The notes beneath the pieces are model-generated. The model was not told the DNA's origin. It saw only the letters and a list, made by a program, of their open reading frames with translations, and searched no databases. A stretch of 64,000 nucleotides of DNA from Yersinia thracica (GTDB taxonomy: Bacteria > Pseudomonadota > Gammaproteobacteria > Enterobacterales > Enterobacteriaceae), in contig NZ_CABHXX010000002.1 of the NCBI RefSeq assembly GCF_902170565.1, positions 1 through 64,000 on the forward strand, read 5' to 3'. Positions within the stretch are counted from its first letter, which is position 1. Each line of letters begins with the position of its first letter. The position numbers and the translations under genes were made by a program. Below are positions 1 through 10,116 of this stretch, piece after piece.

Positions 1-73
1 CATTTAGGTTCAAAAACCGGTCTTAAAGTGGCGCACTTTTAAAGCATAACTGTGGCTCATTTTTAGACCATAA

Positions 74-370
74 TTGACAATTCCTGCACCTGGCAGTGAT
101 TTCACAGCTAATATGCATATAGCACCGGTTTCGAGTGCTGGTCCAGGAAACCCGGCGGGAAGTGTGTGGTTACGTGCTAATGCATCACCGTCAGCTGCAA
201 TAATTGGTCTTAATACAACTACTAACATAAGTGTCGTAACAGGGGTACTCACTGGTAGCACTGGTACTGCTGGCAACCTCACAATCTCGGCAGCTAATAC
301 GAATAATTTCTATATCGAAAATAGAACAGGGTCATCTAAGACGTTTATTATAACCCTATTAGGAAATTAA
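74..370 (+). pseudogene. Phage tail-fibre-like C-terminal fragment, probably broken
   Basis: This 98-residue reading frame opens with TTG immediately after an in-frame TAA at 71-73 and has no recognisable ribosome binding site. The sequence is rich in Gly, Ser, Thr and Asn and ends in short beta-strand-like pieces (LTISAANTNNFYIENRTG, then FIITLLGN). That style resembles the C-terminal tip of phage tail or tail-fibre proteins. The other two forward frames upstream close at 40-42 and 75-77, so the missing N-terminal part is frameshifted or deleted, or continues beyond the window in another frame. Phage origin is inferred from composition and style only. It lies 39 bases from the end of the converging glycosyltransferase gene, as expected for a tail gene beside a surface-conversion cassette. 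Confidence 0.45.
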
Positions 371-373
371 AAG

Positions 374-405
374 TCCGCGTCAGCAACATCCATTACTGAC
401 ACGGA
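374..405 (-). terminator. Hairpin ending the minus-strand glycosylation operon
   Basis: An inverted repeat with 10-bp arms and one mismatch (374-383 with 396-405, loop of 12) lies between two converging genes. Read on the minus strand it is followed by a T-rich stretch (CTTTTAATTT), as in an intrinsic terminator for the operon that ends at 410. Confidence 0.55.
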
Positions 406-409
406 AACA

Positions 410-1993
410 TTACTTAATAAAAATAACACCATCAGTGATAGGTTTTAATGGAGTGCAGCCATTCTTGAAGTTTATATATGTGTACCCCTCATCGCTAAAT
501 GTAGTACCAGTATTTTCATCTGTGCATAACTCTCCATGCATTTTGTATTCATTTGGCACAAGTACCTTCATTATTTTTCCATTATGTGAGAATGCTGGGT
601 ACCCTTTTTCTGAATATACATTTTTGAATGGTACTTCCTTGCCATAAAATCTCTCCCAGAAAATTTCAGGTGTTGGATTGTATATGGTTGGAATGTTTTT
701 ATATGCCCACAATGCAACATTTGAGCTATTTAGATTTTTTAAGCTAAAATATGAATTATTATATTGCAATGCGTAGGTAAACAACTGGATTAAAACTGAT
801 AGTGATAATAAAATCCAAAAAATAATCTTGTTTTTAATGTTAAATAAAAATTCAACAAATGCAAAAACCAGAGGTATAGACGCCCAGAATGCATACCTCA
901 TAACATTATCCGCACCAGAGTTCCAGTTTGTCGTTGACAATGACGGAATAGTGGAAATTATTGTTATGAAAACTAACAATAACACTGTTCTATTGTTTTT
1001 TTTCTTTATATTTAAAATTGACAATAAAGCAAATATAGGAGTTAGCAATAATATTGCTGGGTAAAGAAGTATGGAGCCTTGATTTAAATCATAATGCATT
1101 GAAATAAATCGTCGCATTGATATTAAGTCCGCTCTTGCCCAGCCAGTCGCTATTAAACTTGGGACTCCATAATGATATAAATAAAACATTGATGGAATCA
1201 ATACTATGAGTCCGCTAAGAAAAGAAAAGGATATGTACTTTATTATTAGGTTTTTATTTCTAATTACATCAATTATACTTTTTTGTTTTGACTCTACCGC
1301 ATCAGCTACAACACCATAAAATAACACAATGGCGGCAGCTAACCCAAGAGGTGGATACTGAAGTGATGCCAATGCAAAAATGACCGATGCTAGAAGTACC
1401 TTTTCTCTCTTTATAAGGCATATTGCAATAATGGAAAGAGAAACTGTTATTGATTCAGGGTGAGGCCATTTCATGTATAAAAATGTTGTTTGTCCAACAA
1501 TAAAAAATAAAAGTGACAATCTATATAGTAAGGATTCTTTTAGAATGAAAAGCACAAAGAAAATGGATATTAGGAAAAATACTGCATTAGTGAGGTAAAA
1601 TGATTTTGTTGGTGCCTTATCAAAATTATTGGTTAATAGTAACGCAGGGGTATTTATAATAGAAAGGAATGAAAAGTGATAAGAGTAAAAGTCTCCATGT
1701 TTATCTTTGAAGTACCCATTCATTGCATACTTTGAGTCGCTGCAATCTTTTTCGTTGCCACATATATATAATGGGCTATTAAATTTAGCATCTTCTCGTC
1801 TGAATGCATTAACCAAATCACCTACATCTTTACTTTCTCGAAGTTGTGGCGTTCCATGATTAAGGAATGACTGGCTCATCAGTATGTATTCATGACCATC
1901 CCCTCTGATACCTGGAGATTGAGCGTTAAATACAAAAGCCAAGAAAAATAAAGATACAACTATATAAATCGTTTTTAATATTCTGTTATTCAT
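410..1993 (-). CDS. GT-C-like integral membrane glycosyltransferase
   Basis: A 527-residue polytopic protein with about ten hydrophobic segments and a soluble C-terminal part (about residues 430-527). The first membrane segment (about 8-24) is followed by an acidic motif, D32-G-H-E35-Y, in the first outer loop. That is where GT-C glycosyltransferases carry the acidic residues that act on polyprenyl-phosphate sugars. Such enzymes move a sugar from the lipid carrier to a glycan on the periplasmic face. It is the last gene of a three-gene operon, starting 10 bases after the SMR-type gene and two genes after a HAD-UbiA enzyme that could make the lipid-linked donor. GC is low compared with the core genes. 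The acceptor is unknown; O-antigen or another surface polysaccharide is an inference. I cannot assign a named family. Confidence 0.7.
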   Translation of the reverse strand: MNNRILKTIYIVVSLFFLAFVFNAQSPGIRGDGHEYILMSQSFLNHGTPQLRESKDVGDLVNAFRREDAKFNSPLYICGNEKDCSDSKYAMNGYFKDKHGDFYSYHFSFLSIINTPALLLTNNFDKAPTKSFYLTNAVFFLISIFFVLFILKESLLYRLSLLFFIVGQTTFLYMKWPHPESITVSLSIIAICLIKREKVLLASVIFALASLQYPPLGLAAAIVLFYGVVADAVESKQKSIIDVIRNKNLIIKYISFSFLSGLIVLIPSMFYLYHYGVPSLIATGWARADLISMRRFISMHYDLNQGSILLYPAILLLTPIFALLSILNIKKKNNRTVLLLVFITIISTIPSLSTTNWNSGADNVMRYAFWASIPLVFAFVEFLFNIKNKIIFWILLSLSVLIQLFTYALQYNNSYFSLKNLNSSNVALWAYKNIPTIYNPTPEIFWERFYGKEVPFKNVYSEKGYPAFSHNGKIMKVLVPNEYKMHGELCTDENTGTTFSDEGYTYINFKNGCTPLKPITDGVIFIK

Positions 1994-2003
1994 CTCTAAT
2001 GCT

Positions 2004-2336
2004 CTACTTTGAGATTATTAATACGATGCCAAATATTACAAGCACGGCACCAACTATCATTTTTATTGAAATTGTTTCACCGAAAACCATACCAGCAATC
2101 ATTAGCTGCAAGATGGCGAAGGAAACCATCACAGGGTATGCTCGAGAAACATCAATATCTTTAAGCCCGATACTGTACAGCACAAACCCAGCACCATAAA
2201 AAGCAATCGCCGGAAGCTTAATTAGTAGTGGATTAGATGATATTGAGAGTAACCCAATTTTATCAGGATATTTTAGAGCAATGCTTGCAGCAGCGCTGCA
2301 TAGAGCACTTAAAAATAAGCAGATATATCCAAACAT
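2004..2336 (-). CDS. SMR-superfamily small membrane protein, probable lipid-sugar flippase
   Basis: A 110-residue protein with four predicted membrane helices, the length and topology of the small multidrug resistance superfamily. Aligned by eye with EmrE from residue 1 (both have Tyr4-Ile5, Leu7 and Lys22), the essential Glu14 of drug exporters is Ser here. That argues against proton-coupled drug export and fits the ArnE/ArnF-like branch that flips undecaprenyl-phosphate sugars. Its ATG directly follows the stop codon of the HAD-UbiA gene, and its stop is 10 bases before the glycosyltransferase start, so the three genes are almost certainly co-transcribed and translationally linked. The likely role is moving the lipid-linked sugar across the inner membrane. 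This is inference from family and context. Confidence 0.75.
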   Translation of the reverse strand: MFGYICLFLSALCSAAASIALKYPDKIGLLSISSNPLLIKLPAIAFYGAGFVLYSIGLKDIDVSRAYPVMVSFAILQLMIAGMVFGETISIKMIVGAVLVIFGIVLIISK

Positions 2337-3749
2337 TTAAAACCCCGCCGCAAAAATCATTAAGGTTGCCATGCAAATACCCATAAGCTGGCTCGTTCTA
2401 TCTTTAATAGCAAAAGCGACAGGGTCATCATGCATATCACCACGCCATGTAAGCAACCACACACGGGTAAGCCAAACGAAAAGAATTGGTGCGATTAAAT
2501 ATAAAACATCAGGGTTGTTGTAGTTCTGCAAGCTAGCTGAGCTATCTATATAGAGAACAAAAACAAGGATTGAGATATACCCAGCTGATATCCCCGATGA
2601 TAAAAGCAATGGTATGTCAGTAGGGTAATAACCTCGACCCTTTATCTTTCCATCTGATTCAGCGGCTTTAAGTTCGACAACTCTTTTTACGATAGCAAGA
2701 CTGAAGAAAATAAACATAGAAAAAGAAATTAGCCAGTTTGACAATATAATTCCCGTTGCCGCTGCCCCTGCGACGAGACGCATTGAGTACAAAATTGCTA
2801 ATGTTGCGACATCGACCACAACCTTGCTTTTAAGAGAAAAAGAGTATGCCAGAGTGATAACGTAATATGAAGCCAATGCAAAGGCGAACTGTATTGGGAG
2901 ATATGATGTGATTATTATGGATAATATGAACAATATAACAGCAGCAATAATTCCATGTATTAGTGGTATTGCCCCTGATGCCAGCGGTCTGTTTCTCTTT
3001 GTTTTATGCTCTCTGTCTGCTTCTAAGTCTACAAGGTCATTAAGTAGATAAACGCTTGATGCACAGAACCCAAATGCAATGAAAGCAAGCATTGCATCTA
3101 ATAGTAGTGATGATTTACTTATCTCATGTGCAGCCAATATTGGAATAAAAATTAGTAGGTTTTTTGCCCATTGATGAATTCTTATTTCCTTTAGCCATGA
3201 TTTTATGGTTTTTTTATCACTATCAAATTTATACAAAATTGGTACTGATACTTTATTCATTAATTTCTTTGGCAGGTCAACAACGATAGCGCCTATTGAC
3301 TTATCCCACACCTTAATATCGTCAGATGAGTTACCCGCATAATCAAACGAGTCGGTATGAGATAAAATTTCATCTGCTTTAACTGATGATGAGACATTCT
3401 TAGTATCATTACTCGCAATTACTTTCGAGAAGATGCCTAGATGTTCTGATACTGATTGCGCTATTTTCTCATTTGCGGCAGTACACAGCCATATTTCCCT
3501 GCCATTTCTATGCTCTTCATGAAGCATAGCGAGCAGGCTTTCGTTATAAGGGAGTGATGACGCATTCATTGTTACGCGCTTAGCTATCTCGTTCTTAAGC
3601 GCAGCTTTGCCACGAATAAGCCATAATATGCATGCGAAAGCATAGAGTGGGTTTTTCTTAATCAGCATGAAGAATGATTCAACTAATGTATCTGTGCGCA
3701 CTAATGTGCCATCCAGATCAATGCAAAGTGGCGTTCCCATAGAATTCAT
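2337..3749 (-). CDS. HAD phosphatase-UbiA prenyltransferase fusion (decaprenyl-phosphate phosphoribosyltransferase-like)
   Basis: A 470-residue two-domain protein. Residues 1-165 are a HAD hydrolase: the nucleophile motif is D11-x-D13-G-T, and D143-D144 supply the metal-binding acids of motif IV. Residues 185-470 are a UbiA-type membrane prenyltransferase with the first aspartate motif NDLVDLEAD at 237-245 and the segment HQWAKN at 192-197, resembling the QWxKN signature of 5-phosphoribosyl-1-pyrophosphate:polyprenyl-phosphate transferases. Known members attach phosphoribose to decaprenyl phosphate, and a phosphatase then removes the 5-phosphate. One polypeptide here could do both steps and give polyprenyl-phosphoryl-ribose. 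No DprE1/DprE2-like epimerase is in the window, so ribose rather than arabinose is the simpler guess. A start at the fourth codon (ATG, 3740) is possible. The gene heads the operon. Confidence 0.8.
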   Translation of the reverse strand: MNSMGTPLCIDLDGTLVRTDTLVESFFMLIKKNPLYAFACILWLIRGKAALKNEIAKRVTMNASSLPYNESLLAMLHEEHRNGREIWLCTAANEKIAQSVSEHLGIFSKVIASNDTKNVSSSVKADEILSHTDSFDYAGNSSDDIKVWDKSIGAIVVDLPKKLMNKVSVPILYKFDSDKKTIKSWLKEIRIHQWAKNLLIFIPILAAHEISKSSLLLDAMLAFIAFGFCASSVYLLNDLVDLEADREHKTKRNRPLASGAIPLIHGIIAAVILFILSIIITSYLPIQFAFALASYYVITLAYSFSLKSKVVVDVATLAILYSMRLVAGAAATGIILSNWLISFSMFIFFSLAIVKRVVELKAAESDGKIKGRGYYPTDIPLLLSSGISAGYISILVFVLYIDSSASLQNYNNPDVLYLIAPILFVWLTRVWLLTWRGDMHDDPVAFAIKDRTSQLMGICMATLMIFAAGF

Positions 3750-3940
3750 AAAGATCCGTATTTTTTTAATAGCAGGAGTTTAGCACCTGAATGGGTGATG
3801 GTCATCTTTGGTCGGCAAAAGTATATAATTGCCTGGAAGAATTAGAACGCGGTGGTGAGTGTGTCAAATTTGTGCCAGAACAATGGCACAAAAATGCAGA
3901 ATAATGCAGATAACGATAATTACCACTTAAGCTGGCTGGC
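3750..3940. other. Intergenic junction between the accessory cassette and tgt
   Basis: No gene is seen. In E. coli relatives queA lies directly upstream of tgt. Here the surface-glycan cassette occupies that side, so this stretch probably holds the boundary between acquired and core DNA. I found no tRNA gene. A duplicated attachment core cannot be tested because the other end is outside the window. Confidence 0.4.
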
Positions 3941-5157
<1,217 letters not shown>

Positions 5158-5267
5158 TTTTAAAATTATTACCTTTGTATTTGTCGGTCTAACAGTTAGG
5201 ATTCACCGTTTCTGTTTTATCGCACTGATTTCACACTACTGATATTGATAACAATGAGGGAATTTTA

Positions 5268-5600
5268 ATGAGTCTTTTCATTTCCGATGCTGTCGCATCC
5301 GCTGGGGCCCCGGCTCAGAGCAGCCCGTACTCCCTGGTGATTATGCTGGTGGTATTTGGTCTGATTTTCTACTTCATGATCCTGCGTCCACAGCAAAAAC
5401 GTGCCAAAGAACACAAAAAACTGATGGATTCTATCGGTAAAGGTGATGAAGTTTTAACCACGGGTGGTTTACTGGGTCGTGTTACTAAAGTTGCGGAAAC
5501 GGGCTACATCGTTATCGCACTGAACGACACCACTGAAGTGATGATCAAACGTGACTTCGTTGCTGCCGTTTTACCGAAAGGTACAATGAAAGCTCTGTAA
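5268..5600 (+). CDS. yajC: Sec translocon accessory protein YajC
   Basis: A 110-residue single-span inner-membrane protein, the same length as E. coli YajC. One hydrophobic helix (about residues 20-38) is followed by a basic cytoplasmic region (RPQQKRAKEHKK) and a small beta-rich domain. YajC forms a subcomplex with SecD and SecF that associates with SecYEG. The ATG is preceded by GAGGG. secD starts 27 bases downstream, and the three genes form an operon. Confidence 0.96.
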   Translation: MSLFISDAVASAGAPAQSSPYSLVIMLVVFGLIFYFMILRPQQKRAKEHKKLMDSIGKGDEVLTTGGLLGRVTKVAETGYIVIALNDTTEVMIKRDFVAAVLPKGTMKAL

Positions 5601-5627
5601 TTTTTGATTTTCCCGAAGGGAATTGCC

Positions 5628-7475
5628 GTGTTAAACCGTTATCCTTTGTGGAAGTATCTGATGCTGATCGTTGTGATCTTCATCGGTCTGCTATATGCAC
5701 TTCCCAACCTTTATGGTGAGGATCCGGCTGTTCAAATCACTGGTGCGCGAGGAATCGCCGCCAGTGAAACAACGCTGGTCCAAGTCCGTGACGTTTTAGA
5801 AAAAGACAACATAGCGAGCAAGTCCATTGCGCTGGAAAACGGTGCAATCCTGGCTCGCTTTAGAGATCCCGACGTCCAGTTGCGTGCCCGTGAGGCACTG
5901 ATGGAAGCGATGGGAGACAAATACGTTATCGCGTTAAACCTGGCTCCGGCAACGCCTTCCTGGCTTGCTAAGTTGGGTGCCGAGCCGATGAAGCTTGGCC
6001 TTGACCTACGTGGTGGTGTGCACTTCTTGATGGAAGTGGACATGGATACCGCGCTGGGCAAGCTGCAAGAGCAAACGATGGATACCCTGCGCAGCGATTT
6101 GCGTGAGAAAAATATCCCGTATGCCACTGTGCGTAAGCTCGATAACTATGGTGTTGAAGTGCGTTTCCGCGATGATAAAACCCGCGATGACGCCGTCAGC
6201 TACCTTTCTTCTCGCCACCGTGACTTGGTGATTGGCTCCAATGGCAGCAATACCTTAAAAGCTGTGATGAGTGATGACCGTCTGCGGGAAGCGCGCGAAT
6301 ATGCAGTCCAACAAAACATCACGATTTTGCGTAACCGGGTTAACCAGTTAGGTGTAGCCGAACCTTTGGTTCAGCGCCAGGGTTCAGATCGTATTGTGGT
6401 CGAGTTACCCGGCATTCAGGACACTGCACGTGCTAAAGAAATTCTTGGTGCAACCGCGACTCTTGAATTCCGTCTGGTAAACAGCAATGTTGACGCCACT
6501 GTTGCAGCCTCCGGTCGTGTACCGGGCGATTCCGAAGTTAAAAATACCCGTGAAGGCCGCCCGGTTGTCTTGTACAAGCGCGTTATCCTGACCGGTGACC
6601 ATATTACCGATTCAACCTCCAGCACCGACGAATATAACCAAGCCCAGGTTAATATCTCGCTCGATAGCGCGGGTGGTTCTGTCATGTCTAATTTTACCAA
6701 GGACAATATCGGCAAGCCGATGGCGACTTTGTTTGTAGAATATAAAGACAGTGGTAAAAAAGATGCTAACGGCCGAGCGATTCTGGTTAAGCAGGAAGAA
6801 GTTATCAACATCGCGAACATTCAGTCGCGCTTAGGTAACAGTTTCCGTATTACCGGCATTGATAACCCGGCTGAGGCTCGTCAGCTTTCTCTGCTGCTGC
6901 GTGCGGGTGCATTGATTGCCCCAATCCAGATTGTAGAAGAGCGCACTATCGGGCCAACTTTGGGTTCTCAGAACATTACCCAAGGTCTGGAAGCCTGCTT
7001 GTGGGGCTTGGCGGTGTCTATCCTGTTTATGGTGGTTTACTACCGTAAATTTGGTGTAATTGCCAGTACTGCACTGTTGGCTAACTTAGTGTTGATCGTG
7101 GGCGTGATGTCTCTGTTACCGGGGGCGACATTAACCATGCCGGGTATTGCCGGGATTGTATTGACGCTGGCGGTAGCAGTTGATGCTAACGTGCTGATTA
7201 ACGAGCGAATAAAAGAAGAGTACAGGAACGGGCGAACGATTCAGCAAGCGATTCATGAAGGGTACAAAGGTGCCTTCTCGAGTATCGTCGATGCGAACGT
7301 AACGACGCTGATCACTGCGATTATTCTATATGCTGTGGGTACCGGTTCGATTAAAGGCTTTGCCATTACAACGGCAATCGGTGTTATAACGTCAATGTTC
7401 ACCGCAATAGTCGGTACTCGTGCCATCGTCAACCTGCTTTACGGCGGCAAGCGCATTAACAAGCTGTCTATTTGA
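5628..7475 (+). CDS. secD: Protein translocase subunit SecD
   Basis: RND-superfamily subunit of the SecDF complex, which uses the proton gradient to pull preproteins out of the SecYEG channel. I chose the GTG at 5628, giving 615 residues as in E. coli and a start [10 protein letters not shown]. It has GAAGGG seven bases upstream. An upstream TTG at 5604 in the same frame lacks such a site. An N-terminal membrane helix is followed by a large periplasmic region and five C-terminal helices. The signature DLRGGVHF lies near residue 127, and a conserved AVDANVLI motif near 515 is in the proton-path helix. It is followed 10 bases later by secF. Confidence 0.97.
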   Translation: MLNRYPLWKYLMLIVVIFIGLLYALPNLYGEDPAVQITGARGIAASETTLVQVRDVLEKDNIASKSIALENGAILARFRDPDVQLRAREALMEAMGDKYVIALNLAPATPSWLAKLGAEPMKLGLDLRGGVHFLMEVDMDTALGKLQEQTMDTLRSDLREKNIPYATVRKLDNYGVEVRFRDDKTRDDAVSYLSSRHRDLVIGSNGSNTLKAVMSDDRLREAREYAVQQNITILRNRVNQLGVAEPLVQRQGSDRIVVELPGIQDTARAKEILGATATLEFRLVNSNVDATVAASGRVPGDSEVKNTREGRPVVLYKRVILTGDHITDSTSSTDEYNQAQVNISLDSAGGSVMSNFTKDNIGKPMATLFVEYKDSGKKDANGRAILVKQEEVINIANIQSRLGNSFRITGIDNPAEARQLSLLLRAGALIAPIQIVEERTIGPTLGSQNITQGLEACLWGLAVSILFMVVYYRKFGVIASTALLANLVLIVGVMSLLPGATLTMPGIAGIVLTLAVAVDANVLINERIKEEYRNGRTIQQAIHEGYKGAFSSIVDANVTTLITAIILYAVGTGSIKGFAITTAIGVITSMFTAIVGTRAIVNLLYGGKRINKLSI

Positions 7476-7485
7476 GGAGTACGTT

Positions 7486-8454
7486 GTGGCACAGGATTAT
7501 ACTGTTGAACAACTGAACTATGGCCGTAAAGTCTATGACTTTATGCGCTGGGATAACGTCGCTTTCGGCATTTCGTTGCTGTTGTTGGTAGCATCCATTG
7601 CGGTTATCTCCGTTAAAGGGTTTAACTGGGGTCTGGATTTCACCGGTGGTACGGTGATTGAAATTAACCTGGAAAAACCTGCGGATTTGGATCAATTGCG
7701 CGATACGCTGGAAACGGCGGGTTTTGAATCGCCAATCCTGCAAAACTTTGGTAGCAGCCGTGATGTGATGATTCGTATGCCACCTGCAACCGGCACTGCC
7801 GGGCAGGAATTGGGTAACAAAGTCATCTCGGTTATCAATGAGTCAGTTGATAAGAATGCATCGGTAAAACGCATCGAATTCGTCGGGCCGAGTGTGGGCA
7901 GTGATTTAGCCCAAGCAGGCGGTATGGCATTGTTGGTGGCGTTGCTGAGTATTCTGGTTTATGTCGGTTTCCGTTTTGAGTGGCGTCTGGCGCTGGGGGC
8001 GGTTATCGCCTTGGCGCATGACGTGGTCATTACCATGGGGATCTTGTCGTTGTTCCATATTGAGATTGACCTAACCATCATTGCATCATTGATGTCAGTT
8101 ATTGGTTACTCACTTAACGACAGTATCGTGGTATCAGACCGTATTCGTGAGAACTTCCGCAAGATCCGTCGCGGTACGCCTTACGAAATCATGAACGTGT
8201 CTTTGACCCAGACCTTAAGCCGTACCATTATGACCTCTGCAACTACGCTGATGGTGGTATTGATGCTGTTTATCTTCGGTGGTGCGATGCTGCAAGGCTT
8301 CTCACTGACGATGCTGATCGGTGTTTCCATCGGTACAGTTTCATCCATCTACGTGGCCTCCGCGCTGGCGTTGAAACTGGGCATGAAACGTGAGCATATG
8401 TTGCAGCAAAAAGTTGAGAAAGAAGGTGCAGACCAGCCTTCAATTCTGCCGTAA
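7486..8454 (+). CDS. secF: Protein translocase subunit SecF
   Basis: Second RND-type subunit of SecDF. The GTG at 7486 ([10 protein letters not shown], read as MAQ) gives 322 residues, one fewer than E. coli SecF, and sits behind GAGGAG at 7474-7479. The frame extends further upstream within secD, but that part matches no SecF. Features seen are an N-terminal helix, the GLDFTGGT segment near 47, and a C-terminal block of five helices with [12 protein letters not shown] near 210, the counterpart of the SecD proton-path motif. A strong terminator follows, closing the operon. Confidence 0.97.
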   Translation: MAQDYTVEQLNYGRKVYDFMRWDNVAFGISLLLLVASIAVISVKGFNWGLDFTGGTVIEINLEKPADLDQLRDTLETAGFESPILQNFGSSRDVMIRMPPATGTAGQELGNKVISVINESVDKNASVKRIEFVGPSVGSDLAQAGGMALLVALLSILVYVGFRFEWRLALGAVIALAHDVVITMGILSLFHIEIDLTIIASLMSVIGYSLNDSIVVSDRIRENFRKIRRGTPYEIMNVSLTQTLSRTIMTSATTLMVVLMLFIFGGAMLQGFSLTMLIGVSIGTVSSIYVASALALKLGMKREHMLQQKVEKEGADQPSILP

Positions 8455-8482
8455 TAGCTTGTAAGCGATAGCATGCAAGACT

Positions 8483-8521
8483 AAAACCCTGATACTGGTA
8501 TTGCTGGTGTCAGGGTTTTTT
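8483..8521 (+). terminator. Rho-independent terminator after secF
   Basis: AAAACCCTGATAC pairs with GTGTCAGGGTTTTT across an 11-base loop, with one G-T wobble and a run of T. It is 28 bases past the secF stop. Confidence 0.88.
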
Positions 8522-8823
8522 ATTGTTGTATTAGCGATTTTCCTGCCATTTCCTCACAGCAAAAATCATTATCCATTAATTTAAATTATTTCCTTTTAGT
8601 GTTTCTATTAAAACAGATTGCTATTTTAATTATTCACTTCGTTAATGTATTTTTTGTTTTAATTTACCACGTGAAATCAATAAGGATAATAAGTCATTAA
8701 GTTGTTTTTTTTATGAGTATTTCCCTTTATTTAATATCTAACCACTCAATTTTAACCGATTGTTTAGGCGGTAACAGACGTGTTTTATATATTAAGGTTT
8801 ACATTGAAATTTAAGGGGGGGTA
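8522..8823. other. AT-rich intergenic DNA before the orphan gene
   Basis: About 300 bases with very high A+T and no coding frame. A possible promoter for the next gene is TTGTTT (8760-8765) with TTTTAT (8783-8788), spacing 17, but in DNA this AT-rich such matches are weak evidence. H-NS/YmoA-type silencing would be plausible for such sequence. Confidence 0.4.
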
Positions 8824-10023
8824 ATGACCGTTATTTCGAGTGCTACGAGTAATACTCAAGTTGTAATTGCTAATGATGATCAAAAGGATAAGTCTGATAG
8901 CAATAACATTACGTTGGAAAAAATAAAACTAGAGATAGTGACTGCTTTCACGGGGGTAGAATATGATGCAAATTCAAAAATAAGTAATCTAATAAAAAGA
9001 AACACAAATGTAACGACGCTGGAAGATATACTAATTAGTGTAAATAAGTATCTAGAGAAAAGTAAAGGTACAGACAGATGTAATGTGTTAATTTCAAACA
9101 TAGAAAAAGAACAAAATTCGGAAATTAATAAAAATTATAAATTAGAAAAGCATAGTAACGGGTTGCATCAATTAATCGACAGAAAATATGTCGTGGATGA
9201 TGTATGTTCATCTGAAGTTAATGAGGAAGTTAGATACAAAGAGAGTCAAATACAAAAACAGAATGATAGAATAATTAATGAGGAAAAGATAAAAAAAGAG
9301 TTACAAGAAAAGAAAGAACTAAAAGAAGAAATAGAACGTATCAATAACAATTTGAGAGAGTTAGAACATCGAGATACTATATCCCGTGGTTTAGTCGCAG
9401 TTAGTGATGTAGTATTTGAATGTAAAACATTCTCAGGTTCATATGAAATAAAAAATAAACACGATTTTTTGAAGAGTAAAAATATAGACTCAAGTTGTTT
9501 AATAGAACTTAAAGAACATATTGAAAAGTTGAAGGGACTGGAGAAGCTTTATATCGATAATATGTATTTGAATATGGAAGAACTGCCAAAATTCCATGAG
9601 AATTTAGAATCTGTTAAAAATGAGGGTGTTCGTGATGCAGCGAAAATGATAAACACTCTGATAGAAAGTTTATCCTATAAAGAAAAAACCATCAGGACTC
9701 GGGTTGTTAATATTATTGCTTCTTTTCTATTTCCCAACTTATTTAAAAACAGAGAGAGTGAAAAAATGCAATTCGTGGGAAACATAATAAATTTGAAGGA
9801 GCTAATAACTGATTTAAGTCATAAACCAGGCTATGAAAACTTGTTAAAAGCAAAGTGGCTCTATGGATTAGTGACTCAGATATTAGTTAAGGGCACACCA
9901 GCCCAATACCCTTTCGATCCTCTCGGCGTGTTATCCCCAGACCGTAAAGTTTGGCTAGAACTGCAAAAGGAATGGTTGAAGCCTCTTGAACCGAAATCCG
10001 ATGAACCAAAGCTTTCGTCATAG
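8824..10023 (+). CDS. Unrecognised coiled-coil protein, probably acquired
   Basis: A 399-residue protein that I do not recognise. The ATG has a strong ribosome binding site (AAGGGGGG, 8813-8820). The N-terminal 35 residues are rich in Ser, Thr, Asn and Asp and hydrophilic, with no signal peptide. Residues about 140-185 are a strongly charged heptad-like stretch (repeated Lys/Glu, e.g. KKELQEKKELKEEIERINNN) that should form a coiled coil. A short hydrophobic segment (VVNIIASFLFPNLF) lies near 295-310, and the tail is Pro-rich. Base composition is far more AT-rich than secF and nrdR on either side, which in E. coli relatives are much closer together. An intracellular structural or secreted-effector role is conceivable (the N terminus is effector-like), but nothing proves it. 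Confidence 0.75.
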   Translation: MTVISSATSNTQVVIANDDQKDKSDSNNITLEKIKLEIVTAFTGVEYDANSKISNLIKRNTNVTTLEDILISVNKYLEKSKGTDRCNVLISNIEKEQNSEINKNYKLEKHSNGLHQLIDRKYVVDDVCSSEVNEEVRYKESQIQKQNDRIINEEKIKKELQEKKELKEEIERINNNLRELEHRDTISRGLVAVSDVVFECKTFSGSYEIKNKHDFLKSKNIDSSCLIELKEHIEKLKGLEKLYIDNMYLNMEELPKFHENLESVKNEGVRDAAKMINTLIESLSYKEKTIRTRVVNIIASFLFPNLFKNRESEKMQFVGNIINLKELITDLSHKPGYENLLKAKWLYGLVTQILVKGTPAQYPFDPLGVLSPDRKVWLELQKEWLKPLEPKSDEPKLSS

Positions 10024-10035
10024 TTGATCGACATA

Positions 10036-10070
10036 AACTGCCGCTTCCGCCCTTTGTTGTCGCGGCAGTT
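10036..10070. other. Inverted repeat before nrdR
   Basis: Perfect 9-bp arms AACTGCCGC (10036-10044) and GCGGCAGTT (10062-10070) just after the orphan gene. Without a T-run it is at best a weak terminator. It also overlaps a candidate nrdR promoter (TTGTTG 10054-10059, TAAACT 10076-10081, spacing 16). Confidence 0.4.
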
Positions 10071-10116
10071 CGCGCTAAACTGTCGCTAAGTTTAAGCTCA
10101 CCCATCAGGAAGCGCT

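Noticed and set aside
10-282. Minus-strand reading frame opposite the tail-like fragment
   Set aside because: It is antisense to 74-370, has low-complexity residue use and no ribosome binding site.
828-1064. Plus-strand frame within the GT-C gene
   Set aside because: Shadow of the minus-strand glycosyltransferase, without family resemblance.
3780-3930. Possible attachment site or tRNA remnant before tgt
   Set aside because: No tRNA fold or obvious direct repeat could be found; the other boundary is outside the window.
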